Below, piece by piece: positions 26,844 to 35,225 of a DNA stretch of 64,000 nt. Each line of letters starts with the position of its first letter. Within the stretch, counting starts at the first letter, position 1. A model generated the notes under the pieces. The model was given only the letters and a program-made list of their open reading frames with translations. It made no database searches and was not told the origin of the DNA. Position numbers and translations under genes: made by a program. The DNA lies in NCBI GenBank assembly GCA_029781135.1, contig JAKOXH010000059.1:62001-126000 (forward strand). The letters run 5' to 3'. Source of the DNA: Planctomycetota bacterium. Lineage in GTDB: Bacteria; Planctomycetota; Planctomycetia; Pirellulales; Lacipirellulaceae.

Positions 26844-27188
26844 GCTCGATTGCGGCGGCCTAGGCGGCGAACTTCGAGGCCGAAATTGGCGTAGGCGTTT
26901 CACGTCGAGGCAGCGCTCTCACGACCATCGTGAGTCGTTGGCCCAGTTGCGGCCGGCAGAATCAAGCAACCAAGGCACGTGCGTTCGCAACTGGCGGAGT
27001 GGAGGAAATGGAAGGCCCTTTGCTGTCGCGTCACCGAATGAATCATTTCCGTGCCGACTACCGCGCTCACTACTAGCAGCATGCCCTGGTCTGGCTTGAA
27101 GGAAACTCGTTCGTGTACTTGGAACGGCACCAAAACCGTCGCTGGGCCGCCCTCGTCCCCGGCCGTCTTCCAAGGGGAGAGCGAGTTC
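26844..27188. other. Intergenic region after the giant gene, nothing recognised
   Basis: This 345-bp spacer lies between the convergent giant gene and XRE gene. I see no terminator, repeat family or coding frame with recognisable content. Confidence 0.5.
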
Positions 27189-27725
27189 CTAAGTCGAATA
27201 ATCACCGAAGAACGAATCGGGCAATGGCCGTTCGGCAATCCGTCCTAATTCGTTGGGGGCTCGTCGCTGACCAATCGAGTGCCAGGCAGATACGTCTTTC
27301 AGTTCCGGCATGACTTCGACCAGTTGGTCTTCGAGCATCGTGGCAAAACGTTGAATGGCACTGCTCGTGGCCGATTCGTGGATCGCCTTGACGGTCTTCA
27401 TGATTCGCAAGAGCCGCGCGCGCGTCAGCACGGGTTCGGAAAGCGGCGATTCGCTTTCCACCAGCAAATCGGCAACCGGTACCTCGAGGGCTTGCTGCCA
27501 CCGCAAGAGATCGGAAAGCATCAAGTCGCATTCCGGTTCTTCCTGCTGGCGAACTTGATCGATCGATGTGTGCATTCGTCGCGCGACGCTGCGCACGGAA
27601 AGGCCCTGTCGTTTGCGCACGTCGGCAAGGCGATGGAGCGGACGCTTGGCTTCTGGGGGGGCCGCTTGCGGCAAAGGCAAGTGGCCCAAACTGGCGTCCA
27701 ACGAAATGTCATGAGCGATACTCAT
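27189..27725 (-). CDS. XRE-type helix-turn-helix regulator
   Basis: The 178-residue product starts at ATG 27725 behind a perfect AGGAGG (27738-27733). Residues about 30-85 form the DNA-binding domain (RLADVRKRQGLSVRSVARRM, then a second segment ending LEVPVADLLVE). The C-terminal half is helical (TRARLLRIMKTVKAIHESAT and AIQRFATMLEDQLVEVMPEL) and may mediate dimerisation. Targets are not evident. It stands alone between two gene-poor spacers. Confidence 0.85.
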   Translation of the reverse strand: MSIAHDISLDASLGHLPLPQAAPPEAKRPLHRLADVRKRQGLSVRSVARRMHTSIDQVRQQEEPECDLMLSDLLRWQQALEVPVADLLVESESPLSEPVLTRARLLRIMKTVKAIHESATSSAIQRFATMLEDQLVEVMPELKDVSAWHSIGQRRAPNELGRIAERPLPDSFFGDYST

Positions 27726-28297
27726 CGAAATGCCTCCTGTTGTTCACTGAGGGGTGAACGCGACCATGAAAGATGAGAATGGTCAAAACTGTTCCGAGAA
27801 GAGAGAAACTGCGCACGAAATATCCATACTGGCGGCTACCGTTCCGTGCGAAGAATCGCGGGTAGTCAGCAGATACTCACCACCGCGCCGCGTTCCCACG
27901 CGTCGTGCGTAAGAAACATCCTGCCGCGCGAAAAACCACTAGTGAATAATTCGCTAGTGACTTTTCAACCCCATTGTTCCGGCTACATAGAAGTCAAGCT
28001 GAAAAGATTGGCCCTTGCCGGTCGCAAGCATGGCCACGACGACAGCGTTTCCTGCTTGGACGTTCTCATACTATGCAGCGTTTTCGAGCGATGCAAGGTC
28101 TTGCGAGCGAATTTTCTGGAGTGTGGAGATTACGGCGAATGAAACCAAATTGCCTGTAGCAGGCCGCAACAAAATCGAGGTCACTGTAAAACACTTGAAC
28201 GGCCAAATGCTCAATTCTGCGCGTGGAATTGCCGCGATTTGCTACATGCAAAAATTTTTTCTGCTGGCCCCCGATAGCGGACCAAATGACAGCGATT
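27726..28297. other. Intergenic region, nothing recognised
   Basis: This 572-bp stretch between the XRE gene and the end of a methyltransferase gene has no supported coding frame, palindrome family or RNA. It is AT-richer than its neighbours around 27930-28280. Confidence 0.5.
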
Positions 28298-29110
28298 TCA
28301 TTGCTGTCTAGTTCGCTGCCGCAGTGCTTCGTAGAACAACACGGCGGCCGTGGTGGAGACGTTGAGGCTATCGGCAATGCCGTGCATCGGCAATCGGATG
28401 GGTACGATTTCGGCCGCGCGCCAAGCATCACTCAAGCCGTGCGCTTCACTTCCCAAAATAATCACTGCGCCGCCGCGCAGATCGACCGCCGAGTAAAGCA
28501 ACTCGGCTTCGGGACGAGTGGCATAGAAGGCCAGCGATCGCTCCCGGAGCCAAGTGATTGTGGCCCTCGTTGTTGCGGCGCAAACGTTCGGCTGAAACAC
28601 GGTGCCCAAGCTGGCGCGGATTGTGTTCGGGTTGAACAGATCGGTGCCGCCATCGGCGACGATAACCGCGTCGACGCCGGCCGCATCGGCACTCCGCAGA
28701 ATTGCTCCCACATTGCCGGGTTTTTCGATGCCCTCGAGCACCGCAATTAAAGGACGTTCGGGCAATGTAAGAGCATTCAAATCGCGCTGGGGTGTTTTGG
28801 CGACCACGATCACTCCGTCATTGCGGTCGCCGTAGGCTAACTTGGCGAATACCTCGGGCGAGACCCGGAAGACCTCGGCTGGATTCCTTTCAATCTGCTG
28901 GATGGCTTGCCGGCAATCGCTTGAATCAGCGAACGTGTCGCAGATGAACGCTTCGATCGGCACAATTCCCGCTTGCAGAGCGCGCAAGATTTCGCGGGCA
29001 CCATCGACGATGAATCGGCCAGTTTGCTGCCGCTCGCGACCCGCGCGCAGCCGCACCACTTGCTTGACGCGTGGATTCTGGCGGCTAGTAATTCGTAGCG
29101 GTTCGCCCAT
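28298..29110 (-). CDS. SpoU/TrmH family rRNA or tRNA 2'-O-methyltransferase
   Basis: The product is 270 residues from ATG 29110 (MGEPLRITSRQNPRVKQVVR); an ATG at 29167 would add 19 residues that overlap a pseudogene region. The N-terminal substrate-binding domain (to about residue 110) has FIVDGAREILRALQAGI. The SPOUT knot carries GIEKPGNVGAILRSADAAGV, VIILGSEAHGLSDAW and IRLPMHGIADSLNVSTTAAV, the three conserved motifs including the SLNVS loop. Family members methylate 23S rRNA or tRNA ribose; the position cannot be assigned. Confidence 0.92.
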   Translation of the reverse strand: MGEPLRITSRQNPRVKQVVRLRAGRERQQTGRFIVDGAREILRALQAGIVPIEAFICDTFADSSDCRQAIQQIERNPAEVFRVSPEVFAKLAYGDRNDGVIVVAKTPQRDLNALTLPERPLIAVLEGIEKPGNVGAILRSADAAGVDAVIVADGGTDLFNPNTIRASLGTVFQPNVCAATTRATITWLRERSLAFYATRPEAELLYSAVDLRGGAVIILGSEAHGLSDAWRAAEIVPIRLPMHGIADSLNVSTTAAVLFYEALRQRTRQQ

Positions 29111-29123
29111 TGTTCCATCATCA

Positions 29124-29245
29124 CTTGAGACACCTCGCACGGTCAACTCGCGATACATGGCAAGCATGGCTGACAGCGACTATGATCCGAGGACGCATGG
29201 TCTTTACCTACGGCTCATTGATGGCGCCCGAAAATTGGCGCGACG
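29124..29245. repeat. Left copy of a ~120-bp imperfect direct repeat
   Basis: This stretch aligns with 30189-30305: GCACGGTCAACTCG, then GACATG-like DNA, an ATG, AGCGAC, TATGATCCG, ATGCATG, then CTACGGCTC and GATTTGGCG-like segments. Similarity starts upstream of the start codon and fades after the first 30 codons. The left copy carries one extra G in its coding part. Confidence 0.75.
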
Positions 29246-29334
29246 AAAAACGACGGAAAAGGCTTCGGGCACCGATAGGGCGCAACCAACTCGAACGCTG
29301 CTACGACGCGGACGGCCAGTTCGACCAGGCGTAA
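29167..29334 (+). pseudogene. Broken copy of the gamma-glutamylcyclotransferase-like gene
   Basis: ATG GCT GAC AGC GAC TAT GAT CCG encodes the same start as the intact gene at 30231 (SDYDP versus DEYDP). A one-base insertion near 29199 then shifts the frame; in the shifted frame VFTYGSLMAPENWRDE matches VFTYGSLMFPEIWRVV of the intact copy. After that the sequence is unrelated and the remaining roughly 110 codons of the family are missing. I read this as a duplicated and decayed 5' end. A 45-codon frame from ATG 29197 survives but lacks most of the fold. Confidence 0.75.
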
Positions 29335-29371
29335 CGCAGCGTCAATCCCGTACGTTCAGCCCGAACCGAAC

Positions 29372-29411
29372 TTGACGTGTGTTCGCAAATATGCGAACAT
29401 TGTGTAGGAGG
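29372..29411 (+). promoter_or_regulatory. Toxin-antitoxin promoter, palindromic operator and ribosome site
   Basis: TTGACG (29372-29377) is followed by a perfect palindrome GTTCGCA-AATA-TGCGAAC (29381-29398) that would cover the spacer and -10 region, and then by AGGAGG (29406-29411) six bases before the toxin ATG. This is a typical layout for autoregulation by the XRE antitoxin. Confidence 0.6.
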
Positions 29412-29416
29412 CGTGG

Positions 29417-29785
29417 ATGCCAGCCACGAAGGTAGTTTTCTTTCAGGATGATGACGGCGGAGTTCCGCTCCTGGAGTGGCTCGACTCCCTGCCCAAGAAG
29501 CCAAGGGCCAAATGCGTTGCACGCATTGAGCGGCTTCGCGACTTGGGACATGAGCTTCGTCGCCCCGAGGCAGATTTGTTGCGTGACGGCATCTACGAAC
29601 TTCGCGTCGGCTTGGGCGGGGTGAACTACCGTATGTTGTACTTCTTTCACGGTCAGACGGCTGCCGTCGTATCCCACGGCTGCACGAAAGAGCGGGGCGT
29701 TCCGGTCCGCGAAATCGACCTGGCCATCCAACGGAAGCACAAGTTCGAACGTGCCCCGATACGGCACACCTATGAGGAGGAATAG
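29417..29785 (+). CDS. Type II toxin, RelE/HigB (phage Gp49-like) family
   Basis: The 122-residue product matches the Gp49-like HigB-type toxins: VVFFQDDDGGVPLLEWLDSL at the N-terminus, the basic helix region KPRAKCVARIERLRDLGHEL, then DGIYELRVGLGGVNYRMLYF and the C-terminal ARQRKHKF-like segment (AIQRKHKFERAP). Such toxins cleave mRNA on the ribosome. The toxin precedes its antitoxin, as in higBA, and a Shine-Dalgarno AGGAGG precedes it. It lies between the broken and intact copies of a cyclotransferase gene, which suggests insertion at that locus. Confidence 0.9.
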   Translation: MPATKVVFFQDDDGGVPLLEWLDSLPKKPRAKCVARIERLRDLGHELRRPEADLLRDGIYELRVGLGGVNYRMLYFFHGQTAAVVSHGCTKERGVPVREIDLAIQRKHKFERAPIRHTYEEE

Positions 29786-30136
29786 ATGGCAAAAACCAAG
29801 AAGGCCAAGTCAACGGTTCGCAAATCGACGAGCGACGCAGTCGAGATTCTCCATCGCCGCTACGTCGACAATGACCCCGACATGGCTCGCCTTGTCGCGG
29901 AGGAGGTTGCCAACCTGCAAATCGCTCGGAAAATCTATGACCTGCGAACCAAGGCCGAACTGTCCCAACGTGCCCTGGCGAAACTGATTGGTACAACCGC
30001 GTCGGTCATCTGCCGTCTGGAAGACGCCGACTATGACGGACACTCGTTGGCCATGCTCACGCGAATCGCCGCCGCGTTGAACAAGCGCGTTGACATCCGC
30101 TTCCTGTCCGTCAAGGGCACGCCCCAACACGCATAG
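29786..30136 (+). CDS. XRE-family antitoxin
   Basis: The 116-residue product begins immediately after the toxin stop codon (TAG then ATG), with AGGAGG inside the toxin 3' end. The HTH lies at about residues 54-105: KIYDLRTKAELSQRALAKLI, GTTASVICRLEDADYDGHSL, AMLTRIAAALNKRVDIRFL. The N-terminal Lys/Ser-rich segment and RYVDNDPDMARLVAEEVANL helix probably contact the toxin. Expected to repress the operon through the palindrome at 29381-29398. Confidence 0.9.
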   Translation: MAKTKKAKSTVRKSTSDAVEILHRRYVDNDPDMARLVAEEVANLQIARKIYDLRTKAELSQRALAKLIGTTASVICRLEDADYDGHSLAMLTRIAAALNKRVDIRFLSVKGTPQHA

Positions 30137-30188
30137 CGGCGCCCGACTGCCGGCAATCACCTTGGTAAATTCGATGCTCTCGTCGACT

Positions 30189-30305
30189 CTTGCGACACGT
30201 TGCACGGTCAACTCGGGACATGTGGAAATCATGGAGAGCGACGAGTATGATCCGGAGATGCATGTCTTCACCTACGGCTCTTTGATGTTTCCCGAGATTT
30301 GGCGG
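30189..30305. repeat. Right copy of the ~120-bp direct repeat
   Basis: This copy contains the upstream region and first 25 codons of the intact cyclotransferase-like gene. See the left copy at 29124-29245. The toxin-antitoxin pair lies between the two. Confidence 0.75.
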
Positions 30306-30686
30306 GTTGTCGTGGGGCGAGAATCTGCAACCATCGAGGGAACGGTGAGCGGGTATTCGGTGTATCGGGTGCGTCGCGGTGCCTACCCGGGGATGATCGC
30401 GTCGGTTGCCGAGGACGTGGTGTGCGGGCTGGTGTATTTAGACGTCGATAGCGATTCGATTGCTCGACTCGATCGCTTCGAGGGACGTTTTTACGAACGC
30501 CACACAGTAGAAGTGACCTGTATGGACGGTCAACCGAGAGTGGCCGACGCGTACGTGGTGCCCAAGCGGCACACCTATCGGTTAACCTTGGAGCCTTGGT
30601 CCGCGGAAGAGTTCGTGGCTCGAGGCGGAATCATCGACTTCACGCGGCGATTTCAAGGATTCTCGCGGCTCGAAGCAGAAGGCTGA
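30231..30686 (+). CDS. Gamma-glutamylcyclotransferase (AIG2/GGCT-like) family protein
   Basis: The 151-residue product has the AIG2-like signature VFTYGSLMFPEIWRVV near the N-terminus, the substrate loop GYSVYRVRRGAYPGMI, CGLVYLDVDSDSIARLDRFE with the conserved glutamate expected to act as general base, and a C-terminal DAYVVPKR segment. The family releases 5-oxoproline from gamma-glutamyl compounds or resolves gamma-glutamylamines; the substrate is unknown. ATG 30231 is used because a duplicated copy shares it; ATG 30261 is an alternative. The last 34 bp overlap the convergent DedA gene. Confidence 0.88.
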   Translation: MESDEYDPEMHVFTYGSLMFPEIWRVVVGRESATIEGTVSGYSVYRVRRGAYPGMIASVAEDVVCGLVYLDVDSDSIARLDRFEGRFYERHTVEVTCMDGQPRVADAYVVPKRHTYRLTLEPWSAEEFVARGGIIDFTRRFQGFSRLEAEG

Positions 30687-31309
30687 CGGTCGGCCGACGT
30701 CGCTTCGCTGCCGAAAATGAAGTCGATCACTTGTTGGCGGTGGCGATAGTAGATGATACCGCCGATGATGGCCAGTACGCCGACGACGATGAGCGTCGCC
30801 ATGAATTCGGCATGGCGGACCCATTCGCGGACGTTGTCGCCAAACACATACGCCAACCAGAAAACGGCACTAACGACGGCAGTGGCACTGATCACGTCGT
30901 AGACCAGGAAGCGGCGGTAGGGCATCCGCACCACGCCGGTCATCACGTACACCGGGGCGCGAATGCCGACCAGGAAGCGGGCGAGAAACATTACCTTCAA
31001 GGCATGACTATCGATCGCTCGTTGGAAATGTTCCTCGTTTTCCGGGGAGAGCAACTTGGCAAAGCGCGGATGCGATGTGAAGATGCCGTGGCCCCAGTGG
31101 TAGCCGATCGCGTACATGAAGCTATCGCCCACGAGAGCGCCGGCCAGGCAGGCGGCAAAAGCAAGGCCGGTTATCAAGTGTCCCTGCGCACTCAGCACGC
31201 CAGCCACGACGATGGCGGCCTCTTCGGGAATCGGCAATCCACAACCGGTGGCGGCGATGAACAGGAAGATGCCCAGATAGCTGCTGGGGTGGAAGAGTGA
31301 GGCAAGCAT
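30653..31309 (-). CDS. DedA family (SNARE-associated) membrane protein
   Basis: The 218-residue protein has the DedA/VTT-domain features: N-terminal re-entrant region FIAATGCGLPIPEEAAIVVA with the acidic E-E pair, GDSFMYAIGYHWG, and RFLVGIRAPVYVMTGVVRMP with the conserved Arg, Gly and Pro, plus two C-terminal helices. The family includes lipid scramblases and undecaprenyl-phosphate translocases. Its C-terminal tail codons overlap the end of the cyclotransferase gene on the other strand. Confidence 0.92.
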   Translation of the reverse strand: MLASLFHPSSYLGIFLFIAATGCGLPIPEEAAIVVAGVLSAQGHLITGLAFAACLAGALVGDSFMYAIGYHWGHGIFTSHPRFAKLLSPENEEHFQRAIDSHALKVMFLARFLVGIRAPVYVMTGVVRMPYRRFLVYDVISATAVVSAVFWLAYVFGDNVREWVRHAEFMATLIVVGVLAIIGGIIYYRHRQQVIDFIFGSEATSADRQPSASSRENP

Positions 31310-31333
31310 GCGTAACCAATCGGGACATCGAGT

Positions 31334-32413
31334 TCAGTTGTCAGCCAATCGTAGCCAACTGCTGGTATCTTGGCCAAGTGCGATTAGCTGGACATCGCCG
31401 GCGCGACCGCCCGGGGCGACGAGGAGGGCGGCGATTTCCGGTCGGACGGCGCAGTAGTCTGCCGCCTTTTGCGGCCCCATCACGTAGAAGGCCGTGGACA
31501 GCCCCTCGGCTTCGGTGGCGGTGGGGGCAATTACGGTTACCGAGTGTAGGCCGTCGGCAGGTCGGCCGGTGCGGGGATCGAGAATATGCCCGTAGCGTCG
31601 GCCTTTGCGGATGAAGAACTGGGTGCCGGCGCCCGAGGTTGAAAGGGCTTGATTGCGCAGCGTAAGCTCGGCCAACTGTTCGCTGGTTCGCAGGGGATGC
31701 CGCACACCGACGCGCCAGCCGCCTTCGGCAACGCCAGGCTGGGTGCCGCGGGCGAGCACGCTGCTCTTGCCGCCTTGCAATAGGATGTCATCAACGTCGT
31801 GGACTTCAAAAAGTTCGGCCATGCGGTCGAGCGCGTAACCTTTCCCCAGACTATTGAAGTTGACCGTCATACCAGGCCGCAGGAACCTGATCGTATGCCC
31901 AGCCGCATCGAGTGCGATGAATTGCATGCCGACGCGCTGCCGCGCGGCTTCGATTTTCTCATCGCTGGGCACTCGACCCTCGCGCCGCGAGAATCCCCAA
32001 ACTTCCGAGAGAGGGCCACTCGTAATATCGAGCGCACCCTCGGTTTGATGCCACAATTGTTGAGCTAGTTCGAAAAGACCAAACAGCCGCGCCTCCACGG
32101 CAACTGGTTCCGTCGCTGCGAGCTGATTCAAGTGGCTGACTTCGCTGTCGTCGCGATAGACGGTCAACTGGGCGTCGAGGGCTTCCACCAGATCGAGCGC
32201 GGCAAATACCTGCTCCATCGAGTTGTCGTTGCGTGAGGCGGCAAGCTGCACTTCAAATTCGCACGCCATCGCTCGACGGCGAACGCTGACAATCAACTGG
32301 CGACGGGCGGCAACGACAGCCGGGTCATCGATTCGCGCAACACGACCCGCGAGCTCGCGTGAGACAGCCTCACCCTGCAAGAAACTGCGGCGTGTGTGGC
32401 GCTCTGGATTCAT
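31334..32413 (-). CDS. apbE: FAD:protein FMN transferase ApbE
   Basis: The 359-residue product transfers FMN from FAD to Thr/Ser of target proteins such as Rnf/Nqr subunits. Visible motifs: AMACEFEVQL (the usual MGT..F position), RDDSEVSHLNQ, NFNSLGKGYALDR and GHILDPRTGRPADG near the C-terminus. From ATG 32413 the N-terminus reads MNPERHTRRSFLQGEAVSRE, which contains a twin-arginine-like RRSFLQG but no hydrophobic stretch after it, so it is probably not exported as such. No flavoprotein target is nearby. Confidence 0.92.
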   Translation of the reverse strand: MNPERHTRRSFLQGEAVSRELAGRVARIDDPAVVAARRQLIVSVRRRAMACEFEVQLAASRNDNSMEQVFAALDLVEALDAQLTVYRDDSEVSHLNQLAATEPVAVEARLFGLFELAQQLWHQTEGALDITSGPLSEVWGFSRREGRVPSDEKIEAARQRVGMQFIALDAAGHTIRFLRPGMTVNFNSLGKGYALDRMAELFEVHDVDDILLQGGKSSVLARGTQPGVAEGGWRVGVRHPLRTSEQLAELTLRNQALSTSGAGTQFFIRKGRRYGHILDPRTGRPADGLHSVTVIAPTATEAEGLSTAFYVMGPQKAADYCAVRPEIAALLVAPGGRAGDVQLIALGQDTSSWLRLADN

Positions 32414-32526
32414 GCCAATCTTAATTGTAGTCCGGACGCCGGCGGGCGACACGGCCTGCTATCGTAGGATTTCGCCGGTCCGCATATACTGCGACAAACA
32501 AATAAGCTGGGAGTTTTGCAACCGTG

Positions 32527-33933
32527 ATGGAACCAATCATTAGCGTTTCTGGTTTACGAGGCGTAGTAGGCGATACGCTGACTCCCACGGTTGCATTTCG
32601 CTACGCTGCCGCGTTCGCCGCGACATTACCGCCGGGGTCCGTGGTCATCACGAGAGATGGCCGGGCGAACGGGCCGCCGCTTGTGGAACCGATTGTCCAG
32701 GGGCTCTCCCAGAATGGTGCGCGGCAGGTGTTCGATGGTGGCATTGCGGCGACGCCGACGACCGGCGTACTGGTGCGACAACTGGCGTGTGCAGGGGGGA
32801 TTCAAATTTCCGCGAGCCATAATCCGGCCGAGTACAACGGCATGAAACTCTTTTCGGCCGTGGGACGCGTGGTGCCGGCGATGGTCGGGGCAGCGGTGCT
32901 CGAGAAGTACCGAACGCTTGATGTGGGAAATCCAAATGGGAGCGAGGAGCGAGGAGCGAGCGAGGCGCGAGGCGCGAGGCGCGAGGCGCGAGGAACGCGG
33001 AGTGAATACGTCGGCGATACGGTGTCGGCACATCTTGCGCTTGTGGAACGCGCGGTTGATGTCGAGCGAATTCGCGCGCGGCGATTTCGAGTGCTGCTGG
33101 ATGCGAATCATGGGGCGGGCAGCGTGCTCGGGCAGCCGCTACTCGAGCGATTGGGTTGCGAGGTCACACTGCTGGGCGACAAGCCGGACGGGCAGTTCGC
33201 ACATCCGCCAGAGCCGACGGAAGAGAACTTGGCGACGGTCTTACAACAAGTTACCAAGGTGGGGGCCGACGTCGGTTTTTGTCAGGATCCGGATGCCGAT
33301 CGATTGGCGCTCATTGACGAGCGTGGCCGTTACATCGGCGAGGAGTATACGCTGGCGATTTGTGCCGACCATGTGCTGCGTGCAACGCCCGGGCCTGTTG
33401 TAACAAATTGCTCGACGAGCCGGATGACCGAGGATTTGGCGCGCAAGTACCGTGTGCCGTTTTATCGCTCGGCGGTGGGCGAGGCCCACGTCGTCGATGA
33501 GATGCTGAAGCGCGGCGCGATCCTTGGCGGCGAAGGCAACGGCGGTGTGATCGATCCTCGGGTGGTACTGGTGCGCGATAGCTTCGTGAGCATGGCCTTG
33601 GTGCTTGCGGCGATGGCCGAACGACGACTGCCCCTGAGTGCGCTGGCCGACGAACTGCCGCGATACGCGATTTACAAGACCAAGGTGAGCGTCGCTCGAG
33701 AGCGCATCGTCCCCGCGTTGGATGCGCTCGAACAGCATTTTGGCGACGCGGCGGTCGACCGCCTGGATGGACTGCGACTCGATTTTACGCGCGCCGATGG
33801 CAACCGGAGTTGGTTATTAGTGAGGGCCAGTAATACTGAACCGATCGTGCGGATTATCGCCGAGGCGGCCACGGAAGCGGAGTCGCGCGAACTCAGTACG
33901 GCTGCGGCTAAGGCAATTTCCGGCCTCGACTAG
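32527..33933 (+). CDS. glmM: Phosphoglucosamine mutase / phosphomannomutase family
   Basis: The 468-residue alpha-D-phosphohexomutase has the N-terminal FGxSGLRGVVG-type loop (VSGLRGVVGDTLTP), the phosphoserine loop ISASHNPAEYNGMK (about Ser97), the metal loop CQDPDADRLALID, the sugar loop GEGNGGVIDP and the C-terminal phosphate site RASNTEPIVRII. These support GlmM/ManB activity, converting the 6- to the 1-phosphate; GlmM is the more likely role. ATG 32527 follows an in-frame GTG at 32524. A repeat-derived insertion of about 20 residues (GSEERGASEARGARREARG) sits between domains 1 and 2. Confidence 0.9.
   Translation: MEPIISVSGLRGVVGDTLTPTVAFRYAAAFAATLPPGSVVITRDGRANGPPLVEPIVQGLSQNGARQVFDGGIAATPTTGVLVRQLACAGGIQISASHNPAEYNGMKLFSAVGRVVPAMVGAAVLEKYRTLDVGNPNGSEERGASEARGARREARGTRSEYVGDTVSAHLALVERAVDVERIRARRFRVLLDANHGAGSVLGQPLLERLGCEVTLLGDKPDGQFAHPPEPTEENLATVLQQVTKVGADVGFCQDPDADRLALIDERGRYIGEEYTLAICADHVLRATPGPVVTNCSTSRMTEDLARKYRVPFYRSAVGEAHVVDEMLKRGAILGGEGNGGVIDPRVVLVRDSFVSMALVLAAMAERRLPLSALADELPRYAIYKTKVSVARERIVPALDALEQHFGDAAVDRLDGLRLDFTRADGNRSWLLVRASNTEPIVRIIAEAATEAESRELSTAAAKAISGLD
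32938..33004. repeat. GCGAGG-type tandem repeat inside glmM
   Basis: Degenerate units of 7-8 bp (GAGCGAG, GAGCGAG, GCGCGAG and so on) run for about 65 bp in frame and encode a charged Glu/Arg/Ala stretch not expected in this enzyme family. The same kind of repeat occurs in intergenic DNA of this window. Confidence 0.8.
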
Positions 33934-34441
33934 CGGTGGGCAAGGCGCGGGCCACCTAGACGGAATCGACGAGCCTCAAGCGCGACCGATGGCTTGCCAG
34001 CGGGTGGAAATGGGTGCACCGTGAATTTCGGCCTCGGGCCTACTTCGGAAGCGTGCCTTGTCAATACCACCTAAGTATTAGCGCGAGCTTCTAAACGGTT
34101 GGCACTATTTGGTGCTATCGCGCGCTAACTACTTCGGGTGGTAAGCGCGCTTCATACATGTTCCGCACAGCACAGTAAGTGTGCGTTTCGAATCAGTTGG
34201 ACAGACGATGATAACACGCGCAAAGAAATAAATTGGCTAATAACCGCAAGTTGCGATAGTCCGGTCGTTTTGGCGCAGTTATTGCATTCGTGACGCCCAG
34301 TTGTTTTTATGCGCAAACAGTAGTCGGAGGCGACCTGGCATTGCTGGGAACATGCTGGCGGGTACGTTGCCGCTGGCGAGGCCGTAGGGACGATTGCTGC
34401 AAGTTGCAACTTTTGAATTCATCAACGAAAGGGTGATGCTC
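33934..34441. other. Intergenic region upstream of the PEP-CTERM pair, nothing recognised
   Basis: About 500 bp without a supported gene. It should hold the promoter of the tandem PEP-CTERM genes, but I cannot assign one. A short GCGCGCTAACTAC-like motif near 34120 has no partner. Confidence 0.5.
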
Positions 34442-35089
34442 ATGAGGTTTCTAACTTTAGGATTGGCCGCAGGGCTGGCCGTAATCCTGGCAACGCAAGT
34501 TGCTCAGGCCACTCCAAGTCGGGCGGGCAACTGCTCGTATTGCCATACGATTAGTGCTGGCACACTCGATGTTACGGGCAATCAAACGGAAGAGACTGTT
34601 ACCTCGGGAAGTACCTCGACGACCTATAAGACCTATGTCGTCGAACCAGGTGGAACAACGCAGTTTTCGATTGTGGCCACGGCCGGGCTGACTAGCAGCT
34701 TTACGATCATCTTGAATCGGCTCGATTTGCTCAACGAGACAATCCAATACTCGCCGCGCCTGTATACTCCCGATTCAACTTGGAGGTCGGCAAATACGAG
34801 CGGTACTTCCCAGTATTTGAGTAATCAAGGCCGGTATTACACCAAGTCGGCCACTGGGGACGGAACGTACCTGTTTAACCTGACGCTTGATCCGACGGTC
34901 AAGACGGGCTTCTACACGATTCAGCTCCGCTCGGCAGCTGGTAATCCGGACGCCGACCCAGCCACGGGCTGGAATGCGACCTACACGTTTGGTTTGCGAG
35001 TGGGTTCAGTTCCAATTCCGGAACCGGCTACCGCAGGGCTGTTGATGCTGGGCTTCGTGCCGCTGTTCACACGGCGGTTCGGCCGATAA
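34442..35089 (+). CDS. PEP-CTERM protein with CxxCH motif, copy 1
   Basis: The 215-residue product starts at ATG 34442 (AAAGGG eight bases upstream; an ATG at 34436 is closer). Signal peptide MRFLTLGLAAGLAVILATQV is cleaved near AQA. CSYCH at about residues 31-35 is a single c-type-haem-like motif, followed by a beta-rich domain (TFVVEPGG-like, ILNRLDLLNETIQYSPRLYT, NPDADPATGWN). The C-terminus has the sorting signal PEPATAGLLMLGFVPLFTRR, in which a PEP motif, a hydrophobic helix and a basic end target the protein to an exosortase. No exosortase gene is in the window. Confidence 0.88.
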   Translation: MRFLTLGLAAGLAVILATQVAQATPSRAGNCSYCHTISAGTLDVTGNQTEETVTSGSTSTTYKTYVVEPGGTTQFSIVATAGLTSSFTIILNRLDLLNETIQYSPRLYTPDSTWRSANTSGTSQYLSNQGRYYTKSATGDGTYLFNLTLDPTVKTGFYTIQLRSAAGNPDADPATGWNATYTFGLRVGSVPIPEPATAGLLMLGFVPLFTRRFGR

Positions 35090-35102
35090 GCACGAGAGTT
35101 TG

Positions 35103-35147
35103 GGTTGGTTCCGTCATGCGCGGTGACGGAACCGACCATCGTTTTTG
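35103..35147 (+). terminator. Rho-independent terminator after PEP-CTERM copy 1
   Basis: GGTTGGTTCCGTCA (35103-35116) pairs with TGACGGAACCGACC (35124-35137, one G-T pair), followed by ATCGTTTTT. A strong stem directly after the gene. Confidence 0.8.
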
Positions 35148-35225
35148 GGCACGCGATCCGTTACAGCGGGTCGTTTTCGAGCCAGCAATGAAAGTCCAAG
35201 ACACATCAACGAAAGGGTGATGCTC

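Noticed and set aside
29381-29398. LexA-type SOS box over the toxin promoter
   Set aside because: The half-site orientation (GTTCGCA...TGCGAAC) does not match known LexA consensus sequences; an antitoxin operator is the simpler reading.
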